From CAYFUR01 sp964346275 (GTDB taxonomy: Bacteria > Sumerlaeota > Sumerlaeia > SLMS01), in assembly GCA_964346275.1 (NCBI GenBank), contig CAYFUR010000001.1:62001-126000 (forward strand): a stretch of 64,000 nucleotides of DNA, given 5' to 3'. Both the position numbers and the translations under genes were made by a program. Below the pieces are notes generated by a model that saw only the letters and a list, made by a program, of their open reading frames with translations, ran no database searches and had not been told where the DNA came from. Shown one piece after another: positions 9,295 to 17,670 of the stretch; the stretch's first letter is position 1, and each line of letters begins with the position of its first letter.

Positions 9295-11132
9295 CTCGCA
9301 AGTTGCTCTTTATATTGAAGGTCGTATAGACGCCGATACAGGCCGCCCGCCGCCAGCAATTCCTGGTGTGTTCCTTCTTCGACCAGGTGGCCGTGGTGAA
9401 GAACGAGGATTTTCGAAGCGCGCTGGATCGTGGATAGCCGGTGAGCAATCACGATTGACGTGCGTCCAGAACAAAGCGTCTCCACGGCGCGCTGGAGCTG
9501 ATGTTCCGTTTCTGTGTCGACATTCGAGGTCGCTTCGTCCAGGATGAGAATTTCCGGATCGTAGGCGAGCGCCCGCGCGAAGCTGAGAAGCTGTTTCTGC
9601 CCGGTGCTGAGGGTCGCTCCTCGTTCCTTCACCCCAGTGTCGTAGCCCTTCGCTGTGTTTTCGATGAAACGGTGGAACCCGGTTTCCAGGCCAACCTGCT
9701 CGATTTTGTCGCGGCTGATCCCTTCCTTCCCGAGGCCGATGTTCTCCGCCACGGTTCCGTGGAAAAGGAAAACATCCTGGAGCACGAGAGCGATCTTCTC
9801 GCGCAAGTCCGCTTGCCGGATTTCGCGGATATCCACTCCATCGATCAGGATCTGCCCCTCCTGGATATCATAGAATCGACAGAGGAGGGATATAATTGTT
9901 GTTTTCCCGCTGCCGGTTGGGCCCACGATGGCCACGGTCTGGCCTTTCTCGACTTTGAAACTCACGCCACGAAGCACCCATTCATCTTCATTGTAGCAGA
10001 ACCAGACGTCGCGGAATTCTATGGAATGGGAAAAGGGGCCGATTTCCCGGGGTTCTTCCGGATCATTGATCTGCGGCTTGGTATCCAGCAGGGCGAAGAG
10101 GCGCTCCGCGGCGGCAATTGCCGCCTGGACAATATTGTATTTCTCGGAAAGGTCCTTGATCGGCTGGAAGAACCGCTCAAGTGCCTGGATAAACAGGGCC
10201 AGCTCGCCGACGGTTATGGCCTGGCTGGCACCCGGAGTGATATATTGAATGCCGCCGCGCCAGAGGATCAGAGCGAGCCCGAGCGTCGAAATGATCTCGA
10301 TCAGTGGAAAGAACAGCGCGTACTGAAAAACAATATGCAGGTGGGCGGCGCGGTTGGCTCCATTCAACTCATCAAATAACTCGTATTGCGAATCCTCGCG
10401 CGTATTCGCCTGGGCGGTTCTCATTCCTGTAATGTTTTCCTGCATGAAGGAATTCATGCGGGAGAGCCGCACACGGGAGAGGCGGTAGCCGTAGAAGACG
10501 CTGTTGCGGAAATTCCAGGAGGCGAGCGCGATGAGCGGAAAAACGGGGAGGAGCCAAAGCGTGAGCTGCCAGTTGAAATAGAGCAAGACCCCGATGATGA
10601 CGACCAGCGAGAAGATCTGCTGGAAAATGCCCACCACGCCCTGGGCGAAAAGCTCGTTCAACACATTGACATCGCTGGTGATGCGCGTGATCAGCCGGCC
10701 GACGGGGTTTTTGTCAAAAAAGCGCAGCGGCTGGGACTGAAGATGCCGGAAAATCTCCTGCCGCAGGTCTCTCATGGAATACTGGCCGATCTTTGTGATC
10801 AGCAGCACGGAGGTCCTTTCGAGTAAAAACAAGAGCCCCTGTGCGATAAACAGGAACAGGGTCATCGCGATCACACCCTCGAAGACGCCAGGGGTGATAA
10901 ATGTGTCGATGGTATATTTGATGAGAATCATCGGCATCGGTGTCAGGAAGGCGATGCCGATAGACAGAAGGACCGCCAGGGCGACCTTCTTCTTTCGTGG
11001 AGCGAGATACTTCGCAAGCCTCTTAACCTGGCGTATGTCCCCCTTGCGCTCGAGGGATTCGCGCTCTTCGGCCCGGTGGCGTTCCTCTCGTGCCTTGCGG
11101 GTCACTTCGGCGGGGGAGAGCTGCTGGCTCAT
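9291..11132 (-). CDS. ABC exporter half-transporter with canonical catalytic glutamate
   Basis: This 613-residue protein is a fused membrane domain (about residues 45-320, six membrane spans) and ATPase domain (about 370-600) of the MsbA/multidrug exporter type. Walker A is GPTGSGKT (404-411), the signature is LSTGQ (508-512), Walker B is ILILD (528-532) followed by the catalytic E533, and the switch histidine lies in VIAHR. Residues 1-40 are a charged cytoplasmic leader. Its ATG overlaps the stop of the next upstream gene as ATGA, so the two halves are translationally coupled and very likely form a heterodimer. The substrate is unknown; the glycosyltransferase, OmpA and WecA-like genes upstream suggest a lipid-linked or envelope molecule, but drug or peptide export is equally possible. 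Confidence 0.95.
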   Translation of the reverse strand: MSQQLSPAEVTRKAREERHRAEERESLERKGDIRQVKRLAKYLAPRKKKVALAVLLSIGIAFLTPMPMILIKYTIDTFITPGVFEGVIAMTLFLFIAQGLLFLLERTSVLLITKIGQYSMRDLRQEIFRHLQSQPLRFFDKNPVGRLITRITSDVNVLNELFAQGVVGIFQQIFSLVVIIGVLLYFNWQLTLWLLPVFPLIALASWNFRNSVFYGYRLSRVRLSRMNSFMQENITGMRTAQANTREDSQYELFDELNGANRAAHLHIVFQYALFFPLIEIISTLGLALILWRGGIQYITPGASQAITVGELALFIQALERFFQPIKDLSEKYNIVQAAIAAAERLFALLDTKPQINDPEEPREIGPFSHSIEFRDVWFCYNEDEWVLRGVSFKVEKGQTVAIVGPTGSGKTTIISLLCRFYDIQEGQILIDGVDIREIRQADLREKIALVLQDVFLFHGTVAENIGLGKEGISRDKIEQVGLETGFHRFIENTAKGYDTGVKERGATLSTGQKQLLSFARALAYDPEILILDEATSNVDTETEHQLQRAVETLCSGRTSIVIAHRLSTIQRASKILVLHHGHLVEEGTHQELLAAGGLYRRLYDLQYKEQLAS

Positions 11133-12925
11133 TGATGCAGCCCCCTTTCCGCTTCCGAGTCCTCTTCTTCTTCTTCGAATTTCTCGTCCAGGACAGATTC
11201 AGAGAGCTGTTTTCGATAAAGGTCGGCATAGAGGCCGGTCTGGGCGACCAATTCCTCATGCGTGCCGCGCTCCGTCACGCGTCCCTCTTCCAGAACGAGA
11301 ATCTCGTCACACATGGACACGGTGGAGATTCGGTGTGATATGAGGAATGTCGTCCTGCCCGCCATGACCTGCTTCAAGTCCTTGAGAATCGCTTCTTCTG
11401 TATGTGTATCCACCGCCGAAAGCGCGTCGTCGAGAACGAGGACCTCCGCCTTGCGGAGCAACGCCCGGGCAATTGCGATGCGCTGCTTCTGCCCGCCGGA
11501 GATATTCACGCCCCGCTCGCCCAGAACGGTTTCGTAATTCTTCGGAAACTCGATGATATCGTCATGCACGTGGCTCATCCTGGCGACGCGTTCGACTTCC
11601 GATTGGGGCGTGTTATCGCCGGCGCCAAAGCGGATATTCCATCCAATCGTGTCGGAGAAGAGAAAGCTCTCCTGGAAAACAAAGGCAATGCGCCGCCTCA
11701 ATTCCCTGAGCGGCCAATCATTGATATCCCGCCCGCTGATTTCGATCATGCCACGTTCCACGGGATAGAATCGAGCAAGCAGATGAACCAGGGTGCTTTT
11801 GCCAGAGCCAACGGGGCCAACGAGGCCGACCATCCTCCCCGCGGGAGCGTTCAGGTCGATATCGTGGAGTTGTGGTTCATTGGTTCCATCATGCCGAAAT
11901 GTCAGTCCATGAAACCGGATATCGATCGGTGAGGGAAAATCCTGATCTCTGGAGCCCTTGTCTTTCACAAGTGGCTCGGCCTCGAAGATGAGATTGATAC
12001 GCTCGAGCGAGGCGAGGCCGCGCTGGATCAGGTTGACGACCCATCCGGCGGCGATCAGAGGCCACACCACCATCCCCAAAAGCATCAGGAAACTGACCAG
12101 CGTGCCGACATTCATCTCCCCCTGGATAATCCGATAGCCGCCGTACATGAGAAGGATCAGGTATCCCAGGCCAACGATGAGGCGGATCGACGGAAAGAAA
12201 GAGGAGTGGAGTTCCGCCAGGCGCAATGAGGCGTCTATATAACGGTCGTTTTCCTTCAGGAATTTCTCTTCTTCATACTTCTCCTGCTGATAGGCTTTCA
12301 CCACGCGGATGCCGGAGAAATTCTCCTGCACCATGGTCGAAAGGTCGCCAAAGGCATCCTGCTGTTCGCGGGAAACGCGAAAGGTGCGGCTGCTGAAGTA
12401 TTTTACCAGCGGAGGAAGGGCCACCATGGGCATGAGCGCCAGGAGAGTCAGCTTCCAATCGAGCACAAGCATCCAGAACATGGTCAGGGGGAAGCTGAAA
12501 ATCGTGTTGGCGGAATACATGACCGCCGGACCCATCAGCATGCGGAGCAGATCCATGTCGTTTGTGGCCCTGCTCATCAGGTCGCCGGTGTTGCGCGCAT
12601 CAAAGAAGGAGGGGTCCAGGGACTGGAGCTTGCGGAAGAAATCGTTGCGGATTTCGTATTCCACGTGGCGCGACGTATCGATGATGGTGCGCCGCATCAG
12701 AAAACGAAAGGCTGCCGCCAGACCCGCCACGGAAAGAGCCAGCCCGGCAAAGAGCAACAGGCCCTGCTCATCGACTCGGCGATTCTCCGCGAGGCTCACC
12801 CCCTGGCCGATTATGGTCGGGACAAGGGGCGTGAGAGCATTGGCGGCAAAGACGAATAATACGCCAATGAGCAAGCTCCAGCGGTGCCGTTTCGCGTATG
12901 GCCAAAGTCTTTTCAGCGCTTTCAA
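11129..12925 (-). CDS. ABC exporter half-transporter with degenerate catalytic site
   Basis: This is the second half-transporter, 598 residues from the start chosen here. It has a six-span membrane domain, then an ATPase domain with Walker A GPVGSGKST, an intact ISGGQ signature and a Walker B reading VLVLDDALSAVD, where the catalytic Glu is Asp. That replacement marks the degenerate ATP site of heterodimeric exporters such as TM287/288 and LmrCD. The C-terminus is very acidic (FEEEEEDSEAE). The frame is open up to an ATG-type start at 13138, but that would overlap the glycosyltransferase gene by 131 bases and add an odd N-terminus. A TTG at 12925 follows GGAGAG by 8 bases and gives a normal exporter N-terminus (KALKRLWPYAKRH), so I prefer it. 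Confidence 0.93.
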   Translation of the reverse strand: MKALKRLWPYAKRHRWSLLIGVLFVFAANALTPLVPTIIGQGVSLAENRRVDEQGLLLFAGLALSVAGLAAAFRFLMRRTIIDTSRHVEYEIRNDFFRKLQSLDPSFFDARNTGDLMSRATNDMDLLRMLMGPAVMYSANTIFSFPLTMFWMLVLDWKLTLLALMPMVALPPLVKYFSSRTFRVSREQQDAFGDLSTMVQENFSGIRVVKAYQQEKYEEEKFLKENDRYIDASLRLAELHSSFFPSIRLIVGLGYLILLMYGGYRIIQGEMNVGTLVSFLMLLGMVVWPLIAAGWVVNLIQRGLASLERINLIFEAEPLVKDKGSRDQDFPSPIDIRFHGLTFRHDGTNEPQLHDIDLNAPAGRMVGLVGPVGSGKSTLVHLLARFYPVERGMIEISGRDINDWPLRELRRRIAFVFQESFLFSDTIGWNIRFGAGDNTPQSEVERVARMSHVHDDIIEFPKNYETVLGERGVNISGGQKQRIAIARALLRKAEVLVLDDALSAVDTHTEEAILKDLKQVMAGRTTFLISHRISTVSMCDEILVLEEGRVTERGTHEELVAQTGLYADLYRKQLSESVLDEKFEEEEEDSEAERGLHQ

Positions 12926-13007
12926 AACGCCCTGCTCTCCACTTCGCTTCCGGCCAGTTGAAACGACCGGAGAAGAGTTTTCCTTCGCTTGAATATCAGG
13001 CAGATTG

Positions 13008-13919
13008 TCACGGGCCGCGCCGACGGCGCGAAAACCTAAGCAGGCAAAAGACAGCAAAAGCAACACCAGACAGGTAGGACCGCACCGTGGCGATTCGATA
13101 GCCTTTTGCGAATGGGCCGAAAAACCAGCGCGCTTCAAAGGGGAGAAATTCGGTCAGACATTCGCCGAGGGTGTAATTCTTCACCACAAACCGCATCCGG
13201 CTTCGATAGCTTGTGCGGACGAATTTCGGCGAAAGCTTTTCCAGCCCCGGCGATTCGTAGTGATAGGCGATGGCGTCCGCCACGTAGCGGATGCGGCGCC
13301 CCTCTTTCAGGAGGCGCCGGCAGAGGTCGGTTTCCTCATAATAAGCGGGCCAGTATTCCTCGTCAAAGCCGCCCAGGCGCTCTAAATCGCGCCGCTGGAA
13401 CGCGATCAGCGCCCCCGTGACGTAGCGCACGTCTTTGCTTTCGTGGAACTCTTCCGAGTCGTTCTGCCCCATGCCGTAATGCTCGCACATCCCGTTAGGA
13501 TGGAGAATCCCTCCGGCATGCTGGATCTTTCGGGAATTGGGATAGTAAAGGAGCGCCCCGCAAACCGCGATTTCCGGATCGTCTTCCATCGGGCGGACGA
13601 GATGGGCCAGCGTATCGGGCAGGACGCGGCAATCCGGATTGATGAAAACGACAAACGGGGCCGAGCCGGCGCGCCAGCCCAGGTTGTTCCCTCCCGAATA
13701 ACCGAGATTCTTGTCCGAGCGGATCGCCTTGCTCGTCGCGGGGTGCTTTTCGGCAATTTCGTGGCTGTTGTCGTGCGAGGCGTTGTCCACGCAGATGACT
13801 TCGATCGCGGCGCCGCGTGTCCTCTCGAGCGCATCCAGGCAGCCCTGCATATACTCCTCGCTGTTGTAGGCGAGGACAACGACGGTGATTTTCGGCTGGT
13901 TTTCCGAGTCAGTATTCAC
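13008..13919 (-). CDS. Family 2 glycosyltransferase (rhamnosyltransferase-like)
   Basis: The product has 303 residues. It starts at GTG and opens with the GT2 nucleotide-sugar fold: ITVVVLAYNSEEYMQGCLDAL, then VICVDNAS, NLGYSGGNNLG and the metal/nucleotide motif FINPDCRV. A second half typical of WbbL/rhamnosyltransferase-like enzymes follows (GALIAFQRRDLERLGGFDEE, then YYEETDLCRRL). The tail has one short hydrophobic segment and ends in RRRRGP. It likely transfers a sugar to a lipid-linked or surface glycan at the inner face of the membrane. It sits between the ABC exporter pair and the OmpA lipoprotein gene on the same strand, consistent with envelope polysaccharide assembly and export, although the donor sugar and acceptor cannot be read from sequence. 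Confidence 0.9.
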   Translation of the reverse strand: MNTDSENQPKITVVVLAYNSEEYMQGCLDALERTRGAAIEVICVDNASHDNSHEIAEKHPATSKAIRSDKNLGYSGGNNLGWRAGSAPFVVFINPDCRVLPDTLAHLVRPMEDDPEIAVCGALLYYPNSRKIQHAGGILHPNGMCEHYGMGQNDSEEFHESKDVRYVTGALIAFQRRDLERLGGFDEEYWPAYYEETDLCRRLLKEGRRIRYVADAIAYHYESPGLEKLSPKFVRTSYRSRMRFVVKNYTLGECLTEFLPFEARWFFGPFAKGYRIATVRSYLSGVAFAVFCLLRFSRRRRGP

Positions 13920-13941
13920 GCGGGCGGCTGGAGACGAGGGA

Positions 13942-15267
13942 TCATCGAGCCGCCGGCAATTCGAGGATGACTTCGACCCGGCGATTCATTCGCCGTCCGG
14001 CGGCCGATGTGTTGTCTTCAATCGGGTCGTAGTAAGAGCGCGATTGGGCAATGATTTTTTCCGGCTCGATGCCCGGCTGGGCCGCAAGCCACCGGACCAC
14101 TTCCGTCGCCCGGGCCGCCGCCAGTTCCCAGTTGTCAGGATAGGGCATATTGCGAACGGGGACGTTGTCCGTGTGGCCTTCCACCAGAATCTGCTCGGGA
14201 GAAGCTTCGCCGATCACGTCCTCCGCCACGCGCAACGCCCGCAGCCCCTCGTCAGTGAGCAGCGTCGTTCCCGTGTCGAAAAGCCCATCGCTGAGAAGCA
14301 CCATCACCACGCGGTTCCCCTCCGCCCGCACCATCGCTTCGTCCTTGCGCGCCAGAAAGTCGAGCTTCTCCCGGGCCAGTTCCGCGATCCGGCCTGCCTC
14401 GTCCGTGGGCGCTGATCCCTCCGCGACGGATTTTTGCTTTTCCAACTGATCCTGCAAAGCGACCAGTTCCTCCGACATCTCCTCGCGCTCTTTCTCTTTC
14501 TCCTCCACCCGGTCTTTCAAGAGCCGGACGTCTGAGCTGAGATTTTCCACCTTGTCATTGGCGCTGGCCAGTTCGCTGGAAGCCGCCTCGCGGGCGGATT
14601 GAATTTCCTCGATTTGCGCTTCGTAGCTGGAAGTTGTTTCTTCAAGCTCCTTCCGCAGCTCGGCAATTCTTTCGGCGTGGGATTCCTTCATTGAAGAGAT
14701 GGTGGCATCCCGCTCTTCCAGGTCCGCCTTCATCCCGGCAAGCTGCTTTGTTTTTTCTTCCAGTCGCTCCTGCACCTCGGAGAGCTGGGCCTTCACATCC
14801 AGGCGGGCCTGTTCTTCCTGGAGCAGCTCATTCTGCAGCGAGGAATACTTCACCTCCTGCTCTTCGATCTGCTCCTTCAGCTTCTGCTCTGTCTCGACGG
14901 CCTCTTCGATGCGCGACTGCATTTCCTTTTCGCGGGATTCCATGGTATCGGTCAGCGCGTCCCGCGAGGCGCTGAGCTTCTCCTCGGTGGAACCGAGATT
15001 GGATTTGAGGGCCTGGATCGTTTGATTCCGGGCCTCCAACTCTTCCTGCAGGGTCTCGATGCGTTCGCGCGCGTCGGAGAGCTTGTCCCGCGTGGCGGTG
15101 AGATCCTGCTCGAGCTGCATGATGCGGGCTTCACGCATCTGCAGATCGTTCTTCAGTTCACGGATTTTCAGATGGCAGCCCGGGAGGGAAAAGCACGCCA
15201 GGCACAGGAAAAGAACCAGCGCGGTTTGACCGCGAAGGTGGGAAAGAACGAGCGGGAGCATCGGCAT
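13942..15267 (-). CDS. OmpA-family peptidoglycan-binding lipoprotein with long coiled coil
   Basis: The product has 441 residues. The N-terminus has a hydrophobic export segment ending in FSLPGC, an acceptable lipobox, so the mature protein probably starts at a lipidated Cys near residue 31. Residues 35-290 are an almost unbroken coiled coil rich in Glu, Gln, Lys and Arg. Residues 310-440 form an OmpA/MotB-type domain with VEGHTDNVPV and the closing AGRRMNRRVEVIL, which binds diaminopimelate in peptidoglycan. The long coil could span the periplasm and tie a membrane to the wall. It is 6 bases downstream of the WecA-like gene and 22 bases upstream of the glycosyltransferase, so it probably belongs to the same transcript. 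Confidence 0.9.
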   Translation of the reverse strand: MPMLPLVLSHLRGQTALVLFLCLACFSLPGCHLKIRELKNDLQMREARIMQLEQDLTATRDKLSDARERIETLQEELEARNQTIQALKSNLGSTEEKLSASRDALTDTMESREKEMQSRIEEAVETEQKLKEQIEEQEVKYSSLQNELLQEEQARLDVKAQLSEVQERLEEKTKQLAGMKADLEERDATISSMKESHAERIAELRKELEETTSSYEAQIEEIQSAREAASSELASANDKVENLSSDVRLLKDRVEEKEKEREEMSEELVALQDQLEKQKSVAEGSAPTDEAGRIAELAREKLDFLARKDEAMVRAEGNRVVMVLLSDGLFDTGTTLLTDEGLRALRVAEDVIGEASPEQILVEGHTDNVPVRNMPYPDNWELAAARATEVVRWLAAQPGIEPEKIIAQSRSYYDPIEDNTSAAGRRMNRRVEVILELPAAR

Positions 15268-15273
15268 TGAGCC

Positions 15274-16383
15274 TCAGGAACGAGAGTTGGTCTGCACCTT
15301 CCAACGGTAACTCACCCTTTCCAACCAATGGAGGAGGCAGAAAATCAAGAGAATAACGGCGGCCTGGAGAATCCCGTGGCGCCATTCGAGGTTGCGGAGC
15401 GGAATGGCCGCGAGTCCGACGGTGAGCGTCGCTCCGTAGAGAAAGAGCACCGCCTCGGTCCGCGACATCCCCAGCGCCACCAGCCGATGGGAAATATGGT
15501 TGGTATCGCCCTCCATGAGTGGCTTGCCAGCGCGCCAGCGAATTAACAGCACCGACAGCGTATCGAAGAGGGGCACGCCCAGCACCACCAGCGGCATGAG
15601 CACGGGCAAGCGCGTCGGCACGCCCTCCTGGTAATAGGTGGAAAGAATGGTCAGGCAGCCCAGGAGAAAGCCGAGATGGGTGCTGCCGCAATCGCCGAGA
15701 AAGACCGATGCCTTGGGGAAATTGAAAAACCAGAACGCCAGCAGCGCCCCGGCCAGCAAGGCAAAAAGGAGCAGCATATACCACTCGCCGGCGAGGGCTG
15801 CGATGGTGCCCATGACCCCGCAGATGATCACGCCGAGGCCGCTGGTCAGGCCGTTCATATTGTCGAGGAAGTTGAAGCTGTTGGTCAGCAGCACCAGCCA
15901 GAAAACCGTCAGCGGATAGGCCAGTACATCGGGGAGGAAGACCTTGAGCACGGTGCCCGAGGCCACCACGGGGATGCAGGCGAAGACCTGGATGGCGAGG
16001 CGCGGCAGCGCGGGCAGGTTGAAGCGGTCGTCGAGCAGTCCCAGGGCGAAGATCGCCGCGCAGCCGAGAAACATGCCCTCCAGCGCCTGGTATTTCAGGC
16101 CGACGTTGCCCGCCAGGGTGCGGACGCTCTCGGGCAGGAAGGCGAGCTGGGGCACGACCGTGGCGGCGAGGAGAAAGTTGATCCAGACCGGGAGCCAGAA
16201 GGCGGGAAAGATCCCCAGGCCGCCGCTGCGGGGGATGGGGGTGCGGTGGAGCTTGCGGGCGAGGCCGGGCTGGTCGATCAGGCCGAGCGACGGGGCGGCA
16301 TGGCGCGCCCGCCGCACGGCAAACACGCCGATCAGCAGGGATTCGAGAAAAGCGAGCAGGGCAAGCGTCAGCCAGGGAAGCAA
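15274..16383 (-). CDS. WecA/MraY-type undecaprenyl-phosphate sugar-1-phosphate transferase
   Basis: This is a polytopic membrane enzyme of 369 residues. It moves a sugar-1-phosphate (often GlcNAc-1-P) from a UDP-sugar onto undecaprenyl phosphate, the first step of many surface glycans. Family motifs visible are the Lys-His-containing loop (ARKLHRTPIPRSGGLGI), NSFNFLDNMNGLTSGLG, FNFPKASVFLGDCGSTHLG and the late cytoplasmic NHISHRL. Candidate starts reach up to 16551, but these add an Arg/Pro-rich leader. A TTG at 16383 preceded by GAGG with 8-base spacing places the start directly before the first membrane span, as in WecA. It heads a minus-strand run towards the OmpA, glycosyltransferase and ABC genes. 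The 182 bases to ychF form a divergent promoter region in which I see no clear sigma-70 site. Confidence 0.88.
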   Translation of the reverse strand: MLPWLTLALLAFLESLLIGVFAVRRARHAAPSLGLIDQPGLARKLHRTPIPRSGGLGIFPAFWLPVWINFLLAATVVPQLAFLPESVRTLAGNVGLKYQALEGMFLGCAAIFALGLLDDRFNLPALPRLAIQVFACIPVVASGTVLKVFLPDVLAYPLTVFWLVLLTNSFNFLDNMNGLTSGLGVIICGVMGTIAALAGEWYMLLLFALLAGALLAFWFFNFPKASVFLGDCGSTHLGFLLGCLTILSTYYQEGVPTRLPVLMPLVVLGVPLFDTLSVLLIRWRAGKPLMEGDTNHISHRLVALGMSRTEAVLFLYGATLTVGLAAIPLRNLEWRHGILQAAVILLIFCLLHWLERVSYRWKVQTNSRS

Positions 16384-16565
16384 ACCAAAGCACCTCGAGC
16401 GCGAGATTCCAAACCGGGCCAGCCTGCCGCCAGCGGGGGAGGGGACTCCAGGGAAAAGGCGCTGTCCCGAAAGATGTTCCCGGTTGCGTCTCCGTGCCGG
16501 GATGCGCGACATAGCGCCGCGCGGCGGCGGTGGCCTCCGTGGATTTCGCAAGGAAACGGGATCGT

Positions 16566-17666
16566 ATGCCTCTGCAAGCTGGGATCGTCGGCCTCCCCAA
16601 TGTCGGCAAAAGCACGCTGTTCAACGCCATGACGGCCTCCTCGGTGGAATCGGCCAACTATCCGTTCTGCACGGTCGATCCGAACGTGGGCGTGGTGCAG
16701 GTGCCGGACGAGCGGCTCTGGAAGATTTCGGAAATCGCCAGGCCGCGGAAAACCCTGCCGACGACCTTTGAGTTCGTGGATATTGCCGGGCTGGTCCGCG
16801 GGGCCAACAAGGGCGAGGGGCTGGGGAACCAGTTTCTGGCGCAGATTCGCGAGGTGGACGCGATCATCCATGTGGTGCGCGCCTTTGAAGACGAGAATAT
16901 CCAGCATGTGGACAATCATCTTCACCCGATCAAGGACATCGAGACGATCAAGCTGGAGCTGGTGCTGTCGGACTACGCCGTCATGGAGCGCCGCCTCGAA
17001 AGGATGGTGAAGCTGGCGCGGGGAGACAAGGCGCTGGAGCCGGAGATGGAATTTCAGAAAAAACTTCTCGCCGTTCTGGAGGAAGGCAAGTTTGCCTCGA
17101 AGGCGCCGGAAACCGAGCAGGAAGAGAAATGGGTGAAGTCCTACCAGCTCCTGACGGCCAAGCCGATGCTCTATGCCTGCAACGTGTCGGAGGATGATTT
17201 CGCCCAGCGCGCGGAGAATCCCTTTGTGAAAGAGATTCAGGAGTACGCCGAGGCGGAAGGTTCGGAGGCGATGGTGATCTCGGCCAAGGTGGAGTCGGAG
17301 ATTTCCCAGTTGGATGCGGATGAGAAGGCGATGTTCATGGAGGAGCTGGGCATCCAGGAAAGCGGGCTCGACCGGTTGATCCATGCCGCTTATCATTTGC
17401 TGGGCCTGGCGACGTTTTTCACGGCGGGGGAGAAAGAGGCGCGGGCGTGGACGTTTCATCGCGGGTGGAAGGCGCCGCGCTGCGCGGGGCAAATCCACAC
17501 GGATTTCGAAAAGCTGTTTATCCGGGCCGAGGTGATCGCCTATGAGGATTATATCGCGTGTGGCGGCGAGGCCGGGGCGCGGGACGCGGGAAAGCTCCGC
17601 GTGGAGGGGAAGGACTACGTGATGAAGGACGGCGATGTGTGCAACTTCCGTATCGGCGGGAGATAA
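16566..17666 (+). CDS. ychF: Ribosome-binding ATPase/GTPase YchF
   Basis: The product has 366 residues, the usual YchF/OLA1 length. The P-loop GLPNVGKS spans residues 9-16, followed by NYPFCTVDPNVGVV (switch I region), DIAGLVRGANKGEGLGNQFL and CNVSEDD at the position of the altered NKxD motif that favours ATP. A coiled-coil arm lies in the middle. The C-terminal TGS domain is complete (TFFTAGEKEARAWTFHRG, ending GDVCNFRIGGR). It binds ribosomes and is a stress-response and translation-associated factor. The frame is open from 16530, but the ATG at 16566 follows AAGGAAA and matches the family N-terminus (MPLQAGIVG). It is followed 4 bases later by proB. Confidence 0.97.
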   Translation: MPLQAGIVGLPNVGKSTLFNAMTASSVESANYPFCTVDPNVGVVQVPDERLWKISEIARPRKTLPTTFEFVDIAGLVRGANKGEGLGNQFLAQIREVDAIIHVVRAFEDENIQHVDNHLHPIKDIETIKLELVLSDYAVMERRLERMVKLARGDKALEPEMEFQKKLLAVLEEGKFASKAPETEQEEKWVKSYQLLTAKPMLYACNVSEDDFAQRAENPFVKEIQEYAEAEGSEAMVISAKVESEISQLDADEKAMFMEELGIQESGLDRLIHAAYHLLGLATFFTAGEKEARAWTFHRGWKAPRCAGQIHTDFEKLFIRAEVIAYEDYIACGGEAGARDAGKLRVEGKDYVMKDGDVCNFRIGGR

Positions 17667-17670
17667 AAAC

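Noticed and set aside
15158..16657. 499-residue open frame in another phase over the WecA-like gene
   Set aside because: The translation is Arg/Pro/Gly-rich, as expected of a shifted frame in GC-rich DNA, while the frame at 15274-16383 has clear transferase motifs.
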